A stretch of 64,000 bases of DNA from an uncultured Butyricicoccus sp. (GCF_944381005.1 NZ_CALWJM010000005.1:1-64000), one strand, 5' to 3'; counted from the stretch's first letter, positions 26,333 through 36,898 are shown. Made by a program: numbers and translations. The notes: generated from the sequence alone by a model not told the origin.

Positions 26333-26357
26333 CGGGGGCGGCGCAGCGCCGCCCCCG
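26333..26357 (-). terminator. Probable terminator of glgA
   Basis: CGGGGGCGGCGC and GCGCCGCCCCCG form a nearly perfect GC-rich stem around one A. On the minus strand it is followed by TTGTATTTTG. Confidence 0.7.
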
Positions 26358-26409
26358 CAAAAGGGAAGGGAAATGATTGCGAAAAAAGACAAACCCAATG
26401 TCTTTTTTA

Positions 26410-27858
26410 TTACAGGTTACACAGCTCATCGTAGAGTGCTTCGTACTTATGCGCCGAACTGTTCCACGAGAAGTCCTGCTGCATACCGCGCTTCACGATG
26501 TTGTTCCAAGCCTTGCGGTCGTCGTAATAGGTTTGTTCGGCGTAATAGATGGTGCGCAGCATTTCGTCGGCATTGTAGTTGCAGAACGAGAAGCCGGTAC
26601 CGGTCTGTTCATATTCGTTATAGGGCTGTACGGTGTCGCGCAAACCACCAGTTTCGCGGACAATCGGCACCGTGCCATAGCGCAAGGAAATGAGCTGGGT
26701 CAGGCCGCAAGGCTCAAACAGCGACGGCATCAGCATAGCATCTGCGCCCGCATAGACCTTGTGAGCAAAGCCTTCGTTAAAGGCGATGTAAGCGCGTACC
26801 TTGTCGGGCTGAACCTCCTGCATATGGCGGAACAGACCTTCATAGCGCGGGTCGCCGGTGCCGACGACAACGAGCTGCACGCGCGACTCGACCAAACGGC
26901 CGATAATCCAGTTGACCAAATCCAAGCCTTTCTGGTCGGTCAAACGGGTGACCATTGCAATCATCATGGTGTCGGGGTCTTCGGGCAGTCCGAGTTCTTG
27001 CTGCAATGCGGCCTTGTTGGCTGCTTTGCCCTTTAAGTAGTTGCGGGTGGAATACTGTGCTGCAATATTGGCATCGGTTGCAGGGTTATATACATCGTAG
27101 TCGATACCGTTTACAATGCCCGACAGCGTGCCGCTCTTGGCGCGTAGCAGACCATCCAAGCCTTCGCCATAGAAGCCGCACTGAATTTCACCGGCATAGG
27201 TTTCGGATACCGTGGTGATACGGTCGGCAAAGACCAAGCCGCCCTTGAGCATGTTTGCATCTTTCTGGTATTCCATGCGGTCGGGGGTAAAGACCCAATC
27301 GGGCAAACCAGTGTACAGCTTCAAGGTGGGGATGTCCCAGATACCTTGGAAACGCAGGTTGTGAATGGTCATGATGGTGCGAATGCCGTGATAGAACGGA
27401 TTGTCTTTAAAGATGGTGTGCAGGAACACCGGGACAATACCGGTCTGCCAGTCATGGCAATGGATGACATCAGGATGGAAGCCAACGGTTGGTAGAATGG
27501 ACAGCGCGGCTTTGGAGAAGAAGCAGAACTTTTCGATGTCCCAATGAATGTCGCCATAGGGCTTGGGGCCACCAAAATAGTACTGGTTATCAATGAAGTA
27601 ATAGGTCACGCCGTCAAGCTGATAGGTCAGGATGCCGACATAAACCGAACCAAGTCCGCCAAGGTCCATATAGAAATGGGAGACGTATTCAAAGTCATTG
27701 CGATAGCGTTCGGGGATGGCCATATAATTGGGCACAATCACGCGAACGTCATATTGTTCCCGGTCAAGCGATTTGGGCAGCGCGCCGACTACATCGGCCA
27801 GGCCGCCGGTCTTGATAAACGGGACGCATTCCGATGCGACAAACAAGATGTTTTTCAT
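26410..27858 (-). CDS. glgA: Glycogen synthase (ADP-glucose type)
   Basis: A 482-residue GT5 glycosyltransferase that extends alpha-1,4-glucan from ADP-glucose. The N-terminus ends in the substrate-binding signature KTGGLADVVGALPK (about residues 17-30), and a second conserved part, ADAMLMPSLFEPCGLTQL (about 370-387), holds the catalytic glutamate region. Length is standard. No other glg genes are next to it, which is a little unusual since glgC, glgD and glgB often cluster with it. ATG 27858 follows GGAGGGGTTCTCTT. Confidence 0.96.
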   Translation of the reverse strand: MKNILFVASECVPFIKTGGLADVVGALPKSLDREQYDVRVIVPNYMAIPERYRNDFEYVSHFYMDLGGLGSVYVGILTYQLDGVTYYFIDNQYYFGGPKPYGDIHWDIEKFCFFSKAALSILPTVGFHPDVIHCHDWQTGIVPVFLHTIFKDNPFYHGIRTIMTIHNLRFQGIWDIPTLKLYTGLPDWVFTPDRMEYQKDANMLKGGLVFADRITTVSETYAGEIQCGFYGEGLDGLLRAKSGTLSGIVNGIDYDVYNPATDANIAAQYSTRNYLKGKAANKAALQQELGLPEDPDTMMIAMVTRLTDQKGLDLVNWIIGRLVESRVQLVVVGTGDPRYEGLFRHMQEVQPDKVRAYIAFNEGFAHKVYAGADAMLMPSLFEPCGLTQLISLRYGTVPIVRETGGLRDTVQPYNEYEQTGTGFSFCNYNADEMLRTIYYAEQTYYDDRKAWNNIVKRGMQQDFSWNSSAHKYEALYDELCNL

Positions 27859-27951
27859 AAGAGAACCCCTCCATTAGACTTCCAGAAATATCCGACGCGC
27901 ATCACGCAGCCGGCAAACGGCCTGGCGGCCGTAAACAATTATCTTAACTTT

Positions 27952-27980
27952 ATTATAGCAATCCTATATCAGTAATTCAA
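27952..27980 (-). promoter_or_regulatory. Sigma-A promoter of glgA
   Basis: On the minus strand, TTGAAT (27980-27975) and TATAAT (27957-27952) are 17 bases apart. A hairpin ACGGCC/GGCCGT (27917-27932) lies in the leader. Confidence 0.8.
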
Positions 27981-28005
27981 GGCAGAATGCCGAAAAAAAC
28001 CGATT

Positions 28006-28692
28006 TTATTCCGAGGTGTACGGTGAAATTTTACAAAAATCGTCCTTGGAAAAGGGATGAATCTGGATGGTGGGCGGGATGGTGCCGGGGACGCTGACCA
28101 GCAAGACAGCGCCGGACGGCAGCACCGCGCGGGTCAGTGCGTGCGGGTTCCCGAACGCATCGGCGTGCGAGCAATCGCCCAGCGATACAGACACTTGGCG
28201 CAGATTGCCCGCGATACCGCAACCGATTTCTTTCAAAACGGCTTCTTTTGCCATCCATAGGTCAAAAAAACGGTCAGGTTCACGGCGCACAAGGGCTTGT
28301 TCCTGCGGCGTAAAGAAGCGTTCGACAAGTCCGGAGCGCACCGGGCGGGGCAATTCCAAATCAATGCCGACCGGCACATTGGAAAGCGCACACACAATCG
28401 TTTGCCCGCTGTGTGTCAGCGACAGGTGAACGTCGGGCAGGTCGGGCAGATACGGCTTGCCGCCCGGCGCGGCGGCGCGCACAGGCGGCAGAGAGACTCC
28501 CGGTAACAGGTCACGCACGGCGGCATATAATAACAAATCCCCGGTCAGCGAACAGGCACGCGCCTGTGGGTGCGTGATACGCGCCAGAGCCTGCTGGCGG
28601 GCGGGGCACAACCATTGCGCCGCATGGGAAAGGGGCAATGGTTGTGCTTGTGCTTCGAGCAGCGTGACCGCTGGTGTGGGGGAAGCACTCAT
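28006..28692 (-). CDS. 4'-phosphopantetheinyl transferase, Sfp type
   Basis: A 228-residue enzyme that transfers phosphopantetheine from CoA to carrier proteins. The magnesium-binding motif VGIDLE (about residue 111) and WMAKEAVLKEIG (about 146) are both intact, and HLSLTHSG near 89 matches the third family motif. The GTG/ATG region at 28692 overlaps the kinase stop by four bases, so it is the third gene of the two-component operon. The partner carrier protein is not in this window. It could serve a peptide or polyketide synthase, or act as the general fatty-acid synthase activator. Confidence 0.88.
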   Translation of the reverse strand: MSASPTPAVTLLEAQAQPLPLSHAAQWLCPARQQALARITHPQARACSLTGDLLLYAAVRDLLPGVSLPPVRAAAPGGKPYLPDLPDVHLSLTHSGQTIVCALSNVPVGIDLELPRPVRSGLVERFFTPQEQALVRREPDRFFDLWMAKEAVLKEIGCGIAGNLRQVSVSLGDCSHADAFGNPHALTRAVLPSGAVLLVSVPGTIPPTIQIHPFSKDDFCKISPYTSE

Positions 28693-30365
28693 AGCACAGC
28701 CCCCGGGTCAGATGGCCATTGAATGGTGAAGGCGGTGCAGTCCTCCTCGGACGTGACCGAGATAGATGCCCTGTGAATTTCGCAGATGTGTTTGACAATG
28801 GACAGCCCCAGACCGGTGCCCGGTACTTCTTTGGAACGCGACGCATCGGCGCGGTAAAAGCGCTCAAACACATGGGGCAGCGCGTCGGCGGGAATGGCAG
28901 CGCCGGTGTTGGCAATGCGCAACGTAACACCCGCCTTGTTCTTTTTCAGACTGATATCTACCGTACCGTCTGGACGGTTGTATTTAATCGCGTTGTCGCA
29001 CAGGTTGGACAGCACTTCATCCACCATCGTGGGAATGGCGCGGATGACGCAGGGCGCGCCGTGCATGGCGATTTTGACTTGGAATTTGTTGGCTTTGTCC
29101 GCCATGCGCGTGCATACCGAGTCTGCCAAGTGATACAGGTCAATATCTTCAAAGTTCAGACTGCCGCGCCCCTCATCCAGACGGGATAATTTCATGATAT
29201 CATCTACCAGCGTCAGCAGGCGGGCGGCTTCGTCATGGATGCGTGCGGCAAAGCTGGGCACATCTTCGGGCTTTGCCAGACCATAGCGAATCATTTCGGC
29301 ATAGCCCAACACCGAGGTCAGCGGCGTTTTTAACTCGTGTGTGACGTTAGCCGTGAACATGCGGCGCGACTGTTCGGCCGCATATTGAGAGGAGATGTCA
29401 AGTACCAGCATGACAACACCGCGGATGCCGTCATCGACATGTACTGGACTGAACGACAGGCGCAGATGATGACCAGCGCGTTCGAGCGTGTTGACCGAGG
29501 ATTCCCCGGACAGTGCGGTTTGTGCGGCGTGAATCACATCGGGGTTGCACTCGAAGGAATCCAGCGGCAAACCGGGCGCGGCAGGCGCGTCGAGCAGCCG
29601 CCGTGCGGCACGGCTGCATGTGAGCACGGTCAGGCGCTCGTCGAGCAGCACCAAGCCTTCATCCATTCCGGCGGTGATGGCATCAAATTCAATCTGTTTG
29701 CGGTGCAGGGCGGCAATTTGCAGCGAGATTTGTTTGTTTTGTGCGCTTAACCGGTGCAACAGCGGTGCAAGCTCATCATATACATCGTTTTCCAGCGGCT
29801 TGGTTGGGTCGATGGCGTTGATGGGGCGCACAAGCTGTTCGGTCAGACGTGCGGACAACAGGGCAGACAACAAAAAGATGATGACGATAACTGCCAGCAT
29901 CGCCGGAATGGTGTCCACGACCGAACGCATGACCAAATCGGTCGTGTTTGCCACGCGCAGCACATCACCTGACGGCAGCCGCAATGCAACATAGCAGGTC
30001 AGTTCGTCCAATGTCGAGGAAATGCGCACGCCCTCTCCCGTACCGGTTTTGCGCGCCTGCTCAAATTCCGGCCGTTGGGCATGGTTTTCCATCTGGCTGA
30101 TATCAGCGTTGGAATCATAGAGTACCGTGCCGTCCTGCGCAATCAGTGTCACACGCGAACGGTCAGATTCACCGATATCAGATAAGGTGGCCATCTGGTC
30201 GGCCGCACCCAGATAACCGGCAGCCGCAATCGCAGCTTGCCTGGAGGTCTGCTCGGTCAGCTCGTGCAGACCGTCACGCCAGCGCAGCGCCAACATGGCT
30301 CCGCTGGTCAACAGCGCAACCAATGTTGCAAGTGCTAACATGCGCTGGTAAATCCGTTTTTTCAT
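28689..30365 (-). CDS. Membrane sensor histidine kinase (PhoR-like)
   Basis: A 558-residue kinase. Order: membrane helix 1 (about residues 9-28), an extracytoplasmic sensor region (about 30-150), helix 2 (about 152-174), a HAMP-like linker, a PAS-like domain (about 215-325), the H-box NVTHELKTPLTSVLGYAEMI (about 337-356) and a HATPase_c domain with LCDNAIKYNR (N-box, about 452) and GTGLGLSIVKHICEIH (about 517). The layout matches PhoR and WalK relatives. It is coupled to the response regulator by an ATGA overlap. The signal is not known. Confidence 0.94.
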   Translation of the reverse strand: MKKRIYQRMLALATLVALLTSGAMLALRWRDGLHELTEQTSRQAAIAAAGYLGAADQMATLSDIGESDRSRVTLIAQDGTVLYDSNADISQMENHAQRPEFEQARKTGTGEGVRISSTLDELTCYVALRLPSGDVLRVANTTDLVMRSVVDTIPAMLAVIVIIFLLSALLSARLTEQLVRPINAIDPTKPLENDVYDELAPLLHRLSAQNKQISLQIAALHRKQIEFDAITAGMDEGLVLLDERLTVLTCSRAARRLLDAPAAPGLPLDSFECNPDVIHAAQTALSGESSVNTLERAGHHLRLSFSPVHVDDGIRGVVMLVLDISSQYAAEQSRRMFTANVTHELKTPLTSVLGYAEMIRYGLAKPEDVPSFAARIHDEAARLLTLVDDIMKLSRLDEGRGSLNFEDIDLYHLADSVCTRMADKANKFQVKIAMHGAPCVIRAIPTMVDEVLSNLCDNAIKYNRPDGTVDISLKKNKAGVTLRIANTGAAIPADALPHVFERFYRADASRSKEVPGTGLGLSIVKHICEIHRASISVTSEEDCTAFTIQWPSDPGAVL

Positions 30366-31048
30366 TTTGGTTCCGCTCCGATTTTATAGCCCACACCGCG
30401 TACCGTTTGAATCTGCGCACTGGGAGTGCCCAGTTTTTGGCGCAGGGTCTTAATGTGCATGTCAACCGTGCGGCTTTCGCCCTCGAACCCAAAGCCCCAT
30501 ACCGCTTCCATGATTTTTTCACGGGTCAATACAATATCTGCATTTTCCATCAGATAGTGCAGCAGGTCAAATTCTTTGAGCGTCAGCACGACCGGCTGAC
30601 CAGCCGCTTCCACGGTATGGCGTGCCGTGTCCAATGTAATGTCGCCGAGGGTCAGCGCGTTTGTGACCGGCTGGGCACGCTGTACACGGCGCAAAACCGC
30701 CTTGATGCGCGACATCAGTTCCATCACACCGAACGGCTTGCACAAATAGTCGTCGGCACCGTCGTCCAGACCGCGCACCTTATCGTATTCCGCTGTCTTT
30801 GCCGTCAGCAGGATGACCGGCAATGCCGCTGTGCGCGGCGTTTCACGCAGCGTGTGCAGGATGGTCAAACCGTCCATACCCGGCAGCATAATGTCGAGCA
30901 ATACAAGGTCGGGGCAAGCGGTTTCCAGACGCTCGAAAAAAGGTCCGGCACTGTCAAATCCTTCGGCATCGAATCCGGATGCGCGCAGCGCATATAAAAC
31001 CAGTTCTCGAATGTTTACATCATCTTCTACACAATAAATCATAGACAT
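30362..31048 (-). CDS. OmpR/PhoB-family response regulator
   Basis: A 228-residue transcription regulator. The receiver has acidic residues EDD near residue 7, the phospho-acceptor Asp in LVLLDIMLPGMDG (about 50) and the conserved Lys in LCKPFG. The winged-helix DNA-binding end includes SRTVDMHIKTLRQKLG. I place the start at ATG 31048 (MSMIYCVEDD), behind AAGAGG; a longer frame upstream gives 27 residues foreign to the family. It is the first gene of the operon with the kinase and the phosphopantetheinyl transferase. Confidence 0.94.
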   Translation of the reverse strand: MSMIYCVEDDVNIRELVLYALRASGFDAEGFDSAGPFFERLETACPDLVLLDIMLPGMDGLTILHTLRETPRTAALPVILLTAKTAEYDKVRGLDDGADDYLCKPFGVMELMSRIKAVLRRVQRAQPVTNALTLGDITLDTARHTVEAAGQPVVLTLKEFDLLHYLMENADIVLTREKIMEAVWGFGFEGESRTVDMHIKTLRQKLGTPSAQIQTVRGVGYKIGAEPK

Positions 31049-31100
31049 GGTTCGCGTTCCTCTTTTTGCAATCAAATAATATGAGACAAGTGTTTCTTTT

Positions 31101-31129
31101 AGTATATCGGGTTTCTTTGGAAGCGGCAA
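31101..31129 (-). promoter_or_regulatory. Sigma-A promoter of the two-component operon
   Basis: On the minus strand, TTGCCG (31129-31124) and TATACT (31106-31101) with 17-base spacing. Confidence 0.75.
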
Positions 31130-31278
31130 GCGCGTACCAAAAATATTTTATCAAATTAGAACGGGGATAATTGCACAATAATCTATCTAGTATGACAAAT
31201 TCACCCAAATTACAATACCAAAAGTTTGTAAAGCGTCGCATGGGAAAAAAGTAAAATATAAGTAAATGAAAAAAAGGG

Positions 31279-31307
31279 TTGACAAGTACCAAACTACATG
31301 CTAGAAT
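31279..31307 (+). promoter_or_regulatory. Promoter of the tRNA-Ser pair
   Basis: TTGACA (31279-31284) and TAGAAT (31302-31307), 17-base spacer, 28 bases before the first tRNA. Confidence 0.85.
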
Positions 31308-31334
31308 AATAACTGCTTATCGGGCACATGATAC

Positions 31335-31430
<96 letters not shown>

Positions 31431-31467
31431 TTCATCTGGCGGTTGAAACCAATAAAATAGCGTTTTT

Positions 31468-31557
31468 GGAGAACTACCCAAGTGGTGAAGGGGCTCCCCT
31501 GCTAAGGGAGTAGGGCGCGAAAGCGTCGCGAGGGTTCAAATCCCTCGTTCTCCGCCA
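31468..31557 (+). tRNA. tRNA-Ser (anticodon GCT)
   Basis: The acceptor stem GGAGAAC pairs with GTTCTCC, followed by G and encoded CCA. The anticodon loop CCCTGCTAAGGG gives GCT. The variable arm includes GGCGCGAAAGCGTC and the T arm is AGGGTTCAAATCCCT. It probably shares the upstream promoter. Confidence 0.97.
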
Positions 31558-31560
31558 GAA

Positions 31561-31596
31561 AAACCGGAACATTTTGTTCCGGTTTTCTTTTTTTGA
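31561..31596 (+). terminator. Terminator of the tRNA-Ser pair
   Basis: AAACCGGAAC (31561-31570) pairs with GTTCCGGTTT (31576-31585), then TTCTTTTTTTG. Confidence 0.93.
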
Positions 31597-31683
31597 ACGA
31601 GGGATTAAAAAACAGTACGTGACAATTTTTTTTGGCAGCCTTGTCACACAGTTATCAAAAGGAATACTCTGTTATGCGCATGA

Positions 31684-31722
31684 AAAAGCACCGGAAATCA
31701 ATTCTTTCCGGTGCTTTTTCTG
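31684..31722. terminator. Terminator of chemoreceptor 2
   Basis: AAAAGCACCGGAAA pairs with TTTCCGGTGCTTTT around an eight-base loop; T-rich on both sides, so it ends the minus-strand receptor transcript. Confidence 0.9.
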
Positions 31723-31730
31723 GTTTTCAG

Positions 31731-34034
31731 TTAATATTTCCCATCAAATCCGCCGAATGTGTCAAAATTTGAGGTATCGTATGACGGTGTCGAAGCGGTA
31801 TTTGCTGACGGTGTGGTATAGGAGAAATTAGATTGCATGGTGCCCAAATCGGTTTCGGAAAGTACGCTTTGGTCGAGCTGGAAGCCAAGAATCAGCTTTT
31901 TCAGGATTTGAGACTGTGCAGTCAATTCTTCGCTGGCAGCAGCACCTTCCTGTGCCGTTGCCGAGTTGGTCTGAATGACGCTGGAAATCTGGTCGATACC
32001 GGTTGTGATTTGCGAAATAGAATTTGCCTGTTCATCCGAAGCGATAGAGATTTGCTGAATGGAGTCGGTAATGGTGCGGGCGCCCTCGACCACCTTTTCG
32101 AGCGAACGAGCGGTTGCCTCCATGCTGGAAGTGCCCTGTTCGATAGATTGCAGCGAACGTTCAATTAGGGCAGTGGTTTCCTTGGAAGCGTCAGCAGTTT
32201 TGCCGGCAAGGTTGCGCACTTCGTCTGCAACAACGGAAAATCCACGACCAGCAGCGCCAGCGCGTGCGGCCTCGATGGCGGCGTTGAGCGCCAGAATATT
32301 GGTCTGGAATGCGATGTCTTCAATGGTTTTGATGATTTTACCAATTTCACTGGAGCTATCGCGGATTTCGTTCATTGCGCTCACGGTATTCTGCATCATT
32401 TGATTGCTTTCGGTCATCTGCTGGTTGACCGTTATAACCTTCTGGCTAACCGACTGGGCATTTTCGGCATTGTGTTTGACATGAGCGGAGATATCATTGA
32501 TGGTGGCAGCCAGTTCTTCGATGGAAGAAGCCTGTTCGGTCGCACCTTGGGATAGTGCCTGGGAGCCGTTGGAGACTTGTTCGGAGCTGGAAGCGACCTG
32601 TTCGGCGGCACCATTGATGCGGTACAAGGTCTGGCTTAGCGTTTGCATAATGCGGTGCATTGCCGAATAAATTTCTTTATATTCACCGACATAGCGGTCG
32701 CGTTCACGGCTCTTGACACAGAAGTTGCCGTTTCCGAGTTCGTTCAGGCAGTAATCGACATCGAAAATGATGGCCTTGAGGTTTTCGGTCATTTGCAGGA
32801 ATGCGCGGGAAAGCTGGCCGATTTCATCTTCTGAGTGTACTTGCAGGTCGATGTCAAGATTGCCGGCAACGATACATTCGGCAGCCGAAACGATATCGTT
32901 GATGGGGCGATGCAGACGCTTGAGCACAAAAATGATGGTGATAACAATGACAATCAATGCAACGACACAGATAAGGAGCAGGAACAAAGTGGCCTGCGTC
33001 GTGGTGCGTTGAATATCGACGGTGTTGAGTGCGGTCATAGACCACCAAGTTTGTTCAGCGACCGAGATAGGGCTGTAAAAACAGGTGATTGACTCACCGG
33101 TTTCACGGCGCATGACGATGGTAAATGCTTCGCCTTTTGCCATCGAGTTTTGAATGTAGGCGAGGTCGTCTGCGTTGGGTGTGAAGTCGGAAATATTGAC
33201 ATGTATGTTGTCCAGACTTTCGCTGTCATAAACAATGGTGCCGGTGCTGTCGTAGATGGTTGCCCACATGGAAGGATAATTTTCGTTGGTGGCATTGATT
33301 TTGTCAAAACGGCTGACGTTGATATCGGCCATGACAACACCTTTCAGCACACCATTGTGGATGATGGGCGAGGAATAGGACATCAGCAAATCGTCCTGAT
33401 AATAGTACGGGGTTGTCACGATAGATGTTCTTGTTGTGGCAGCCTGTTCATAGTAGTCCTCGGTGGAGTAGATTTCGTAAGCACCAAAAGGATAAATTTT
33501 TTCGGTTGCACTGTCGGACTGAACCAAAAAAGAATAATTGCGGATGGTAGATTGGAATGCGTATGGCTCAAACATGACACCTACATTAACAATATCATCA
33601 TTGTTCAGGGCGGTATAGCGTGCGGTTGCGGTTAAAAATTGTTCGGCATCGTACATGGTAGCCGAAAGCGGCGTACCGGTATAGATGGTGCTCATGCACA
33701 TCTCTCTTGCCTCCGGGTCGTCGGGTACACGAGCGCTTTGCGGGTCTGTATCGGTCTTAGCGTAGCATTCTTGTAAGTAGCCTTGGATACCAAGGGCAGC
33801 ATTTTCTGCCGTGTCAAAGACTTGCTGAATTTGTGTACCGTTGTGCTGGGCGATGGAGAGCAACTCTCCATAAGTACGCGATTCCATAGCCGAGCGGGTC
33901 ATGGCCAAAACGGATATAATTAAGATAAGGAAGATGACGGCTAAGACGGAGCCGATGAGCAAGGAGAGTTTGGTAGCTAGTTTCATTTTACCCAAAGAAG
34001 GGCGTTTAAACTGCGTTTTTTTCAGCCGCATCAT
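31731..34034 (-). CDS. Methyl-accepting chemotaxis protein 2 with Cache sensor
   Basis: A 767-residue chemoreceptor: basic N-terminus, membrane helix 1 (about residues 20-42), a large extracytoplasmic double-Cache-like sensor (about 45-350), helix 2 (about 355-380), HAMP, and the signalling coiled coil with [19 protein letters not shown] and [14 protein letters not shown] place the start at ATG 34034 (MMRLKKTQ), behind TTGGAGGT; the open frame runs 72 codons further but that part looks like leader. Its C-terminal tail ([16 protein letters not shown]) echoes receptor 1, suggesting a shared origin. Confidence 0.92.
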   Translation of the reverse strand: MMRLKKTQFKRPSLGKMKLATKLSLLIGSVLAVIFLILIISVLAMTRSAMESRTYGELLSIAQHNGTQIQQVFDTAENAALGIQGYLQECYAKTDTDPQSARVPDDPEAREMCMSTIYTGTPLSATMYDAEQFLTATARYTALNNDDIVNVGVMFEPYAFQSTIRNYSFLVQSDSATEKIYPFGAYEIYSTEDYYEQAATTRTSIVTTPYYYQDDLLMSYSSPIIHNGVLKGVVMADINVSRFDKINATNENYPSMWATIYDSTGTIVYDSESLDNIHVNISDFTPNADDLAYIQNSMAKGEAFTIVMRRETGESITCFYSPISVAEQTWWSMTALNTVDIQRTTTQATLFLLLICVVALIVIVITIIFVLKRLHRPINDIVSAAECIVAGNLDIDLQVHSEDEIGQLSRAFLQMTENLKAIIFDVDYCLNELGNGNFCVKSRERDRYVGEYKEIYSAMHRIMQTLSQTLYRINGAAEQVASSSEQVSNGSQALSQGATEQASSIEELAATINDISAHVKHNAENAQSVSQKVITVNQQMTESNQMMQNTVSAMNEIRDSSSEIGKIIKTIEDIAFQTNILALNAAIEAARAGAAGRGFSVVADEVRNLAGKTADASKETTALIERSLQSIEQGTSSMEATARSLEKVVEGARTITDSIQQISIASDEQANSISQITTGIDQISSVIQTNSATAQEGAAASEELTAQSQILKKLILGFQLDQSVLSETDLGTMQSNFSYTTPSANTASTPSYDTSNFDTFGGFDGKY

Positions 34035-34152
34035 AGTTTCATATACCTCCAAGAAAAAGTGTGGTCTTGCCGCATGGGGAGGTATCCTCCGGTATGAAAC
34101 GAAAGGTGAGGATGAGCCAGCGCACATGCTTGTGGCATTCAAGGATGTTTTC

Positions 34153-34181
34153 ATCATACCAAAAATATAGTCGCGCGTAAA
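34153..34181 (-). promoter_or_regulatory. Promoter of chemoreceptor 2
   Basis: On the minus strand, TTTACG (34181-34176) and TATGAT (34158-34153), 17-base spacing. This gives a leader of about 110 bases. Confidence 0.6.
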
Positions 34182-34255
34182 GGGGTTATTTGGTAATATA
34201 CACAAAAACTGGAAATATTGGTTTGACCTATGAGGCGGTCTGTATAACAAGGAAA

Positions 34256-36853
34256 CTATTGCTGTTTCAGGAAGGTTTGTATTTGTTCATTGGCCTGTTC
34301 GACCTCCCATAACAGGTCGTTGGCAGACATGCGTTCGGCACCGTGTCCCAGAATGATAGCCTGTTCAAGTGCATCTGACGTGGCGACTTTGACGCGATGG
34401 GCGCGGGACAGGTCATAAGAGGCTTTTTCAATATACATATCAGCGGTTTCGGCGGTCTTGGTGTAAACAATGTGAATCCCATGCCGCTTTTCAATCGAGC
34501 CGGGATTGTCTTTGACGCGGTAGGCATCGAATACCAATATTAAATGACAGCGTTTGACCCCTTGATAGTTGCTCAGTAAATGGATAAGGGTAGAGCGGGC
34601 AGCGTCTAAGTCATCGGCGGCTAAGGCTTTGAGAGAATCCCATGCAAAAATAATATTGTAGCCATCTACTAGTAAATAGTCATCGGGCTTGACCCGCGAG
34701 AGCGGTTCGGATACCGTAGCCAATGCGCGTTTCTGACTTTGGCGGAAAGCGTCCAGTCCACGGTTTTTGATGGGGCCATAGGTGCGCACGAAGATTTCTT
34801 CCAGTTCAGCATCCAGCCCGCTGCCGCCCGACCAAACTGCCGCCCGGCGCGGGGTATCATTCGTTGGAATGGGCGAGGGCTGTAAGGTGCGCCCAGAATC
34901 TACATGAGCATGGGCGGGCACTTCATCCCATTTGACCGTATAGCCTGCACCGTGGGCACAAAAGACCGAATCGGGTGGGTTTTCGGTGTCTCGTTCGGGG
35001 TCGTAGCCGCAAGCGGCAATGATTTCATCAGCATTGTGACAAGGCCGATAGCCCGCAAGCACACAGGATAATTGCCCGCGCCCACCTGTATAGGCGGTCA
35101 CATCGGCGGCATAGCCGCGCATGGTGGCAACTGGTGCCTGTCCGGTCAGCACCGAAAAATCCCCTTGCATCGTGGGGGCTTCAAACGAACCGTTCATGCG
35201 CTGAATGTCGGTCATCGCGCGTCCAACCGCAGTTTGTGGTACGCGCAGGGTAAAGTTGTACCACGGTTCAAGTAGCACACTTTGTGCCTGCATCAGTCCT
35301 TGCCGCACGGCGCGATAAGTGGCTTGACGAAAATCACCGCCTTCGGTGTGCTTGACGTGGGCACGTCCTGCCAAAACGGTTATTTTTACATCGGTCAGCG
35401 GGGCACCAGTTAGTACACCGACGTGCGTTTTTTCGGCTAGATGGGTGAGCACCAACCGCTGATAAGCCGGGTCAAGCTGCTCAGTTGGGCAGGCGGTGTC
35501 CAGTTCGATACCGCTGCCGCGTTCGTTCGGCTCCAGTAGCAGATGCACTTCGGCATAATGGCGCAACGGTTCAAAATGTCCAATACCGATAACCGGCGCT
35601 TCAATCGTTTCTTTATAGACAATGCCGCCTTGGTCGAAGGTGACGGCCAGCCCGAAGCGTTCGTCCAGCAAACGGGTGAGCACTTCGAGTTGCACTTGTC
35701 CCATGAGCTGTACATGCAGTTCGCCCAGCGCTTCACGCCACACCACCCGAAGCAGCGGGTCTTGCTCCTCAACGCGGCGCAGTGCTTGCAATAGGGTGTG
35801 TGGGTCGCAGCCCGCAGGCGGAAGTACGCGGTAGGTTAGCACCGGTTCGAGAACAGACGGGCTGCCGCCGGGGTCATCCCCCAAGGGCTGTCCTGCGTAA
35901 GTGTGGGTTAGACCGGTTACCGCGCACACCATACCAGCATCTGCACGGTCGGTGGTCTGGAAGCGTGCGCCCGAATAAATGCGGATTTGATTGACTTTTT
36001 CCTGCCAGTCGGTGCCGTCGGTCTGTCCGGTCACAAGTGTGCGCACGGGCAGACTACCACCAGTAATTTTGAGGTGAGTCAGGCGCACGCCTTGTTCGTC
36101 GTGAGTGATTTTGAACACGCGCGCGCCGAAAGTATCCGGATAGGAAGGCGGTGCGGCAAACCGTTCCAGACCATCCAGAAATTCGCGCACACCGGTCAAA
36201 GACAGCGCCGCGCCAAAGTAGCACGGAAAGACTTTACGGGCGCGGATAAGCGCACAGATGTCGGCATCTGTGGGCGGCTGTCCATTTAAATAGCGGTCAA
36301 GTAAGGTTTCGTCGGTCAGGGCAACCGCTTCGTGCAGCGCATCGGGCGGTGCACCGAAGTCAATGCAGCCGTCTGAAAGCTGGCGGTGCAGTTCGTCTAG
36401 CAACGCTTCCCGTGATGCACCCGGCAAATCCATCTTGTTGACAAATACAAACACGGGGATGTGGTAGCGTTCCAATAGCTGCCACACGGTCAGTGTGTGT
36501 CCTTGCACGCCGTCCGTGCCGCTGATGACCAGAATAGCACAGTCAAGCACTTGTAATGTGCGCTCCATCTCGGCGGAAAAGTCTACATGACCGGGCGTGT
36601 CCAGCAAGGTCACTTCGACCGAATCGCCCAGACCAAACACAGCCTGTTTGGAAAAGATGGTGATGCCGCGCGCGCGTTCAATGGTGTCGGTATCCAAAAA
36701 GGCGTTTTTGTGGTCAACGCGACCCAGCTTGCGCACCGCGCCGGTTTCATACAGGATTGCTTCAGATAGCGTGGTTTTACCCGCATCAACATGGGCCAAC
36801 AGACCCGCACAAATATATTTTTTTTGTTTCATTTTTTCTGTCTGTTCTCCCAT
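34256..36853 (-). CDS. EF-G/Tet(M)-like GTPase fused to an NYN (Rae1/YacP-like) nuclease domain
   Basis: An 865-residue protein. Residues 1-650 follow the ribosomal-protection GTPase plan: P-loop [10 protein letters not shown] (about 20-29), switch 1 [17 protein letters not shown] (about 85), NKMD (about 139), then beta-barrel and EF-G-like domains. Tet(M), Tet(O) and Tet(W) are about 640 residues, so about 170 residues are extra. That end has [13 protein letters not shown] (about 697), [10 protein letters not shown] and [10 protein letters not shown], the acidic pattern of NYN domains as in Rae1 (YacP), a nuclease that cleaves mRNA in the ribosomal A site. The predicted protein would bind the A site and might also cut RNA there. 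The start ATG 36853 follows GAGG by eight bases. Resistance function is not shown. Confidence 0.9.
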   Translation of the reverse strand: MGEQTEKMKQKKYICAGLLAHVDAGKTTLSEAILYETGAVRKLGRVDHKNAFLDTDTIERARGITIFSKQAVFGLGDSVEVTLLDTPGHVDFSAEMERTLQVLDCAILVISGTDGVQGHTLTVWQLLERYHIPVFVFVNKMDLPGASREALLDELHRQLSDGCIDFGAPPDALHEAVALTDETLLDRYLNGQPPTDADICALIRARKVFPCYFGAALSLTGVREFLDGLERFAAPPSYPDTFGARVFKITHDEQGVRLTHLKITGGSLPVRTLVTGQTDGTDWQEKVNQIRIYSGARFQTTDRADAGMVCAVTGLTHTYAGQPLGDDPGGSPSVLEPVLTYRVLPPAGCDPHTLLQALRRVEEQDPLLRVVWREALGELHVQLMGQVQLEVLTRLLDERFGLAVTFDQGGIVYKETIEAPVIGIGHFEPLRHYAEVHLLLEPNERGSGIELDTACPTEQLDPAYQRLVLTHLAEKTHVGVLTGAPLTDVKITVLAGRAHVKHTEGGDFRQATYRAVRQGLMQAQSVLLEPWYNFTLRVPQTAVGRAMTDIQRMNGSFEAPTMQGDFSVLTGQAPVATMRGYAADVTAYTGGRGQLSCVLAGYRPCHNADEIIAACGYDPERDTENPPDSVFCAHGAGYTVKWDEVPAHAHVDSGRTLQPSPIPTNDTPRRAAVWSGGSGLDAELEEIFVRTYGPIKNRGLDAFRQSQKRALATVSEPLSRVKPDDYLLVDGYNIIFAWDSLKALAADDLDAARSTLIHLLSNYQGVKRCHLILVFDAYRVKDNPGSIEKRHGIHIVYTKTAETADMYIEKASYDLSRAHRVKVATSDALEQAIILGHGAERMSANDLLWEVEQANEQIQTFLKQQ

Positions 36854-36889
36854 TCAAAAAACCTCATCTCGTAACAATATCGCGCACAT

Positions 36890-36898
36890 ATTATACCA
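36890..36898 (-). promoter_or_regulatory. Extended -10 promoter of the GTPase-NYN gene
   Basis: On the minus strand the sequence reads TGGTATAAT, an extended -10 element, with no clear -35. Confidence 0.55.

Noticed and set aside
34256-36853. Simple tetracycline-resistance gene
   Set aside because: The extra nuclease-like domain and the absence of any mobile element argue for a chromosomal translation factor; resistance cannot be claimed.
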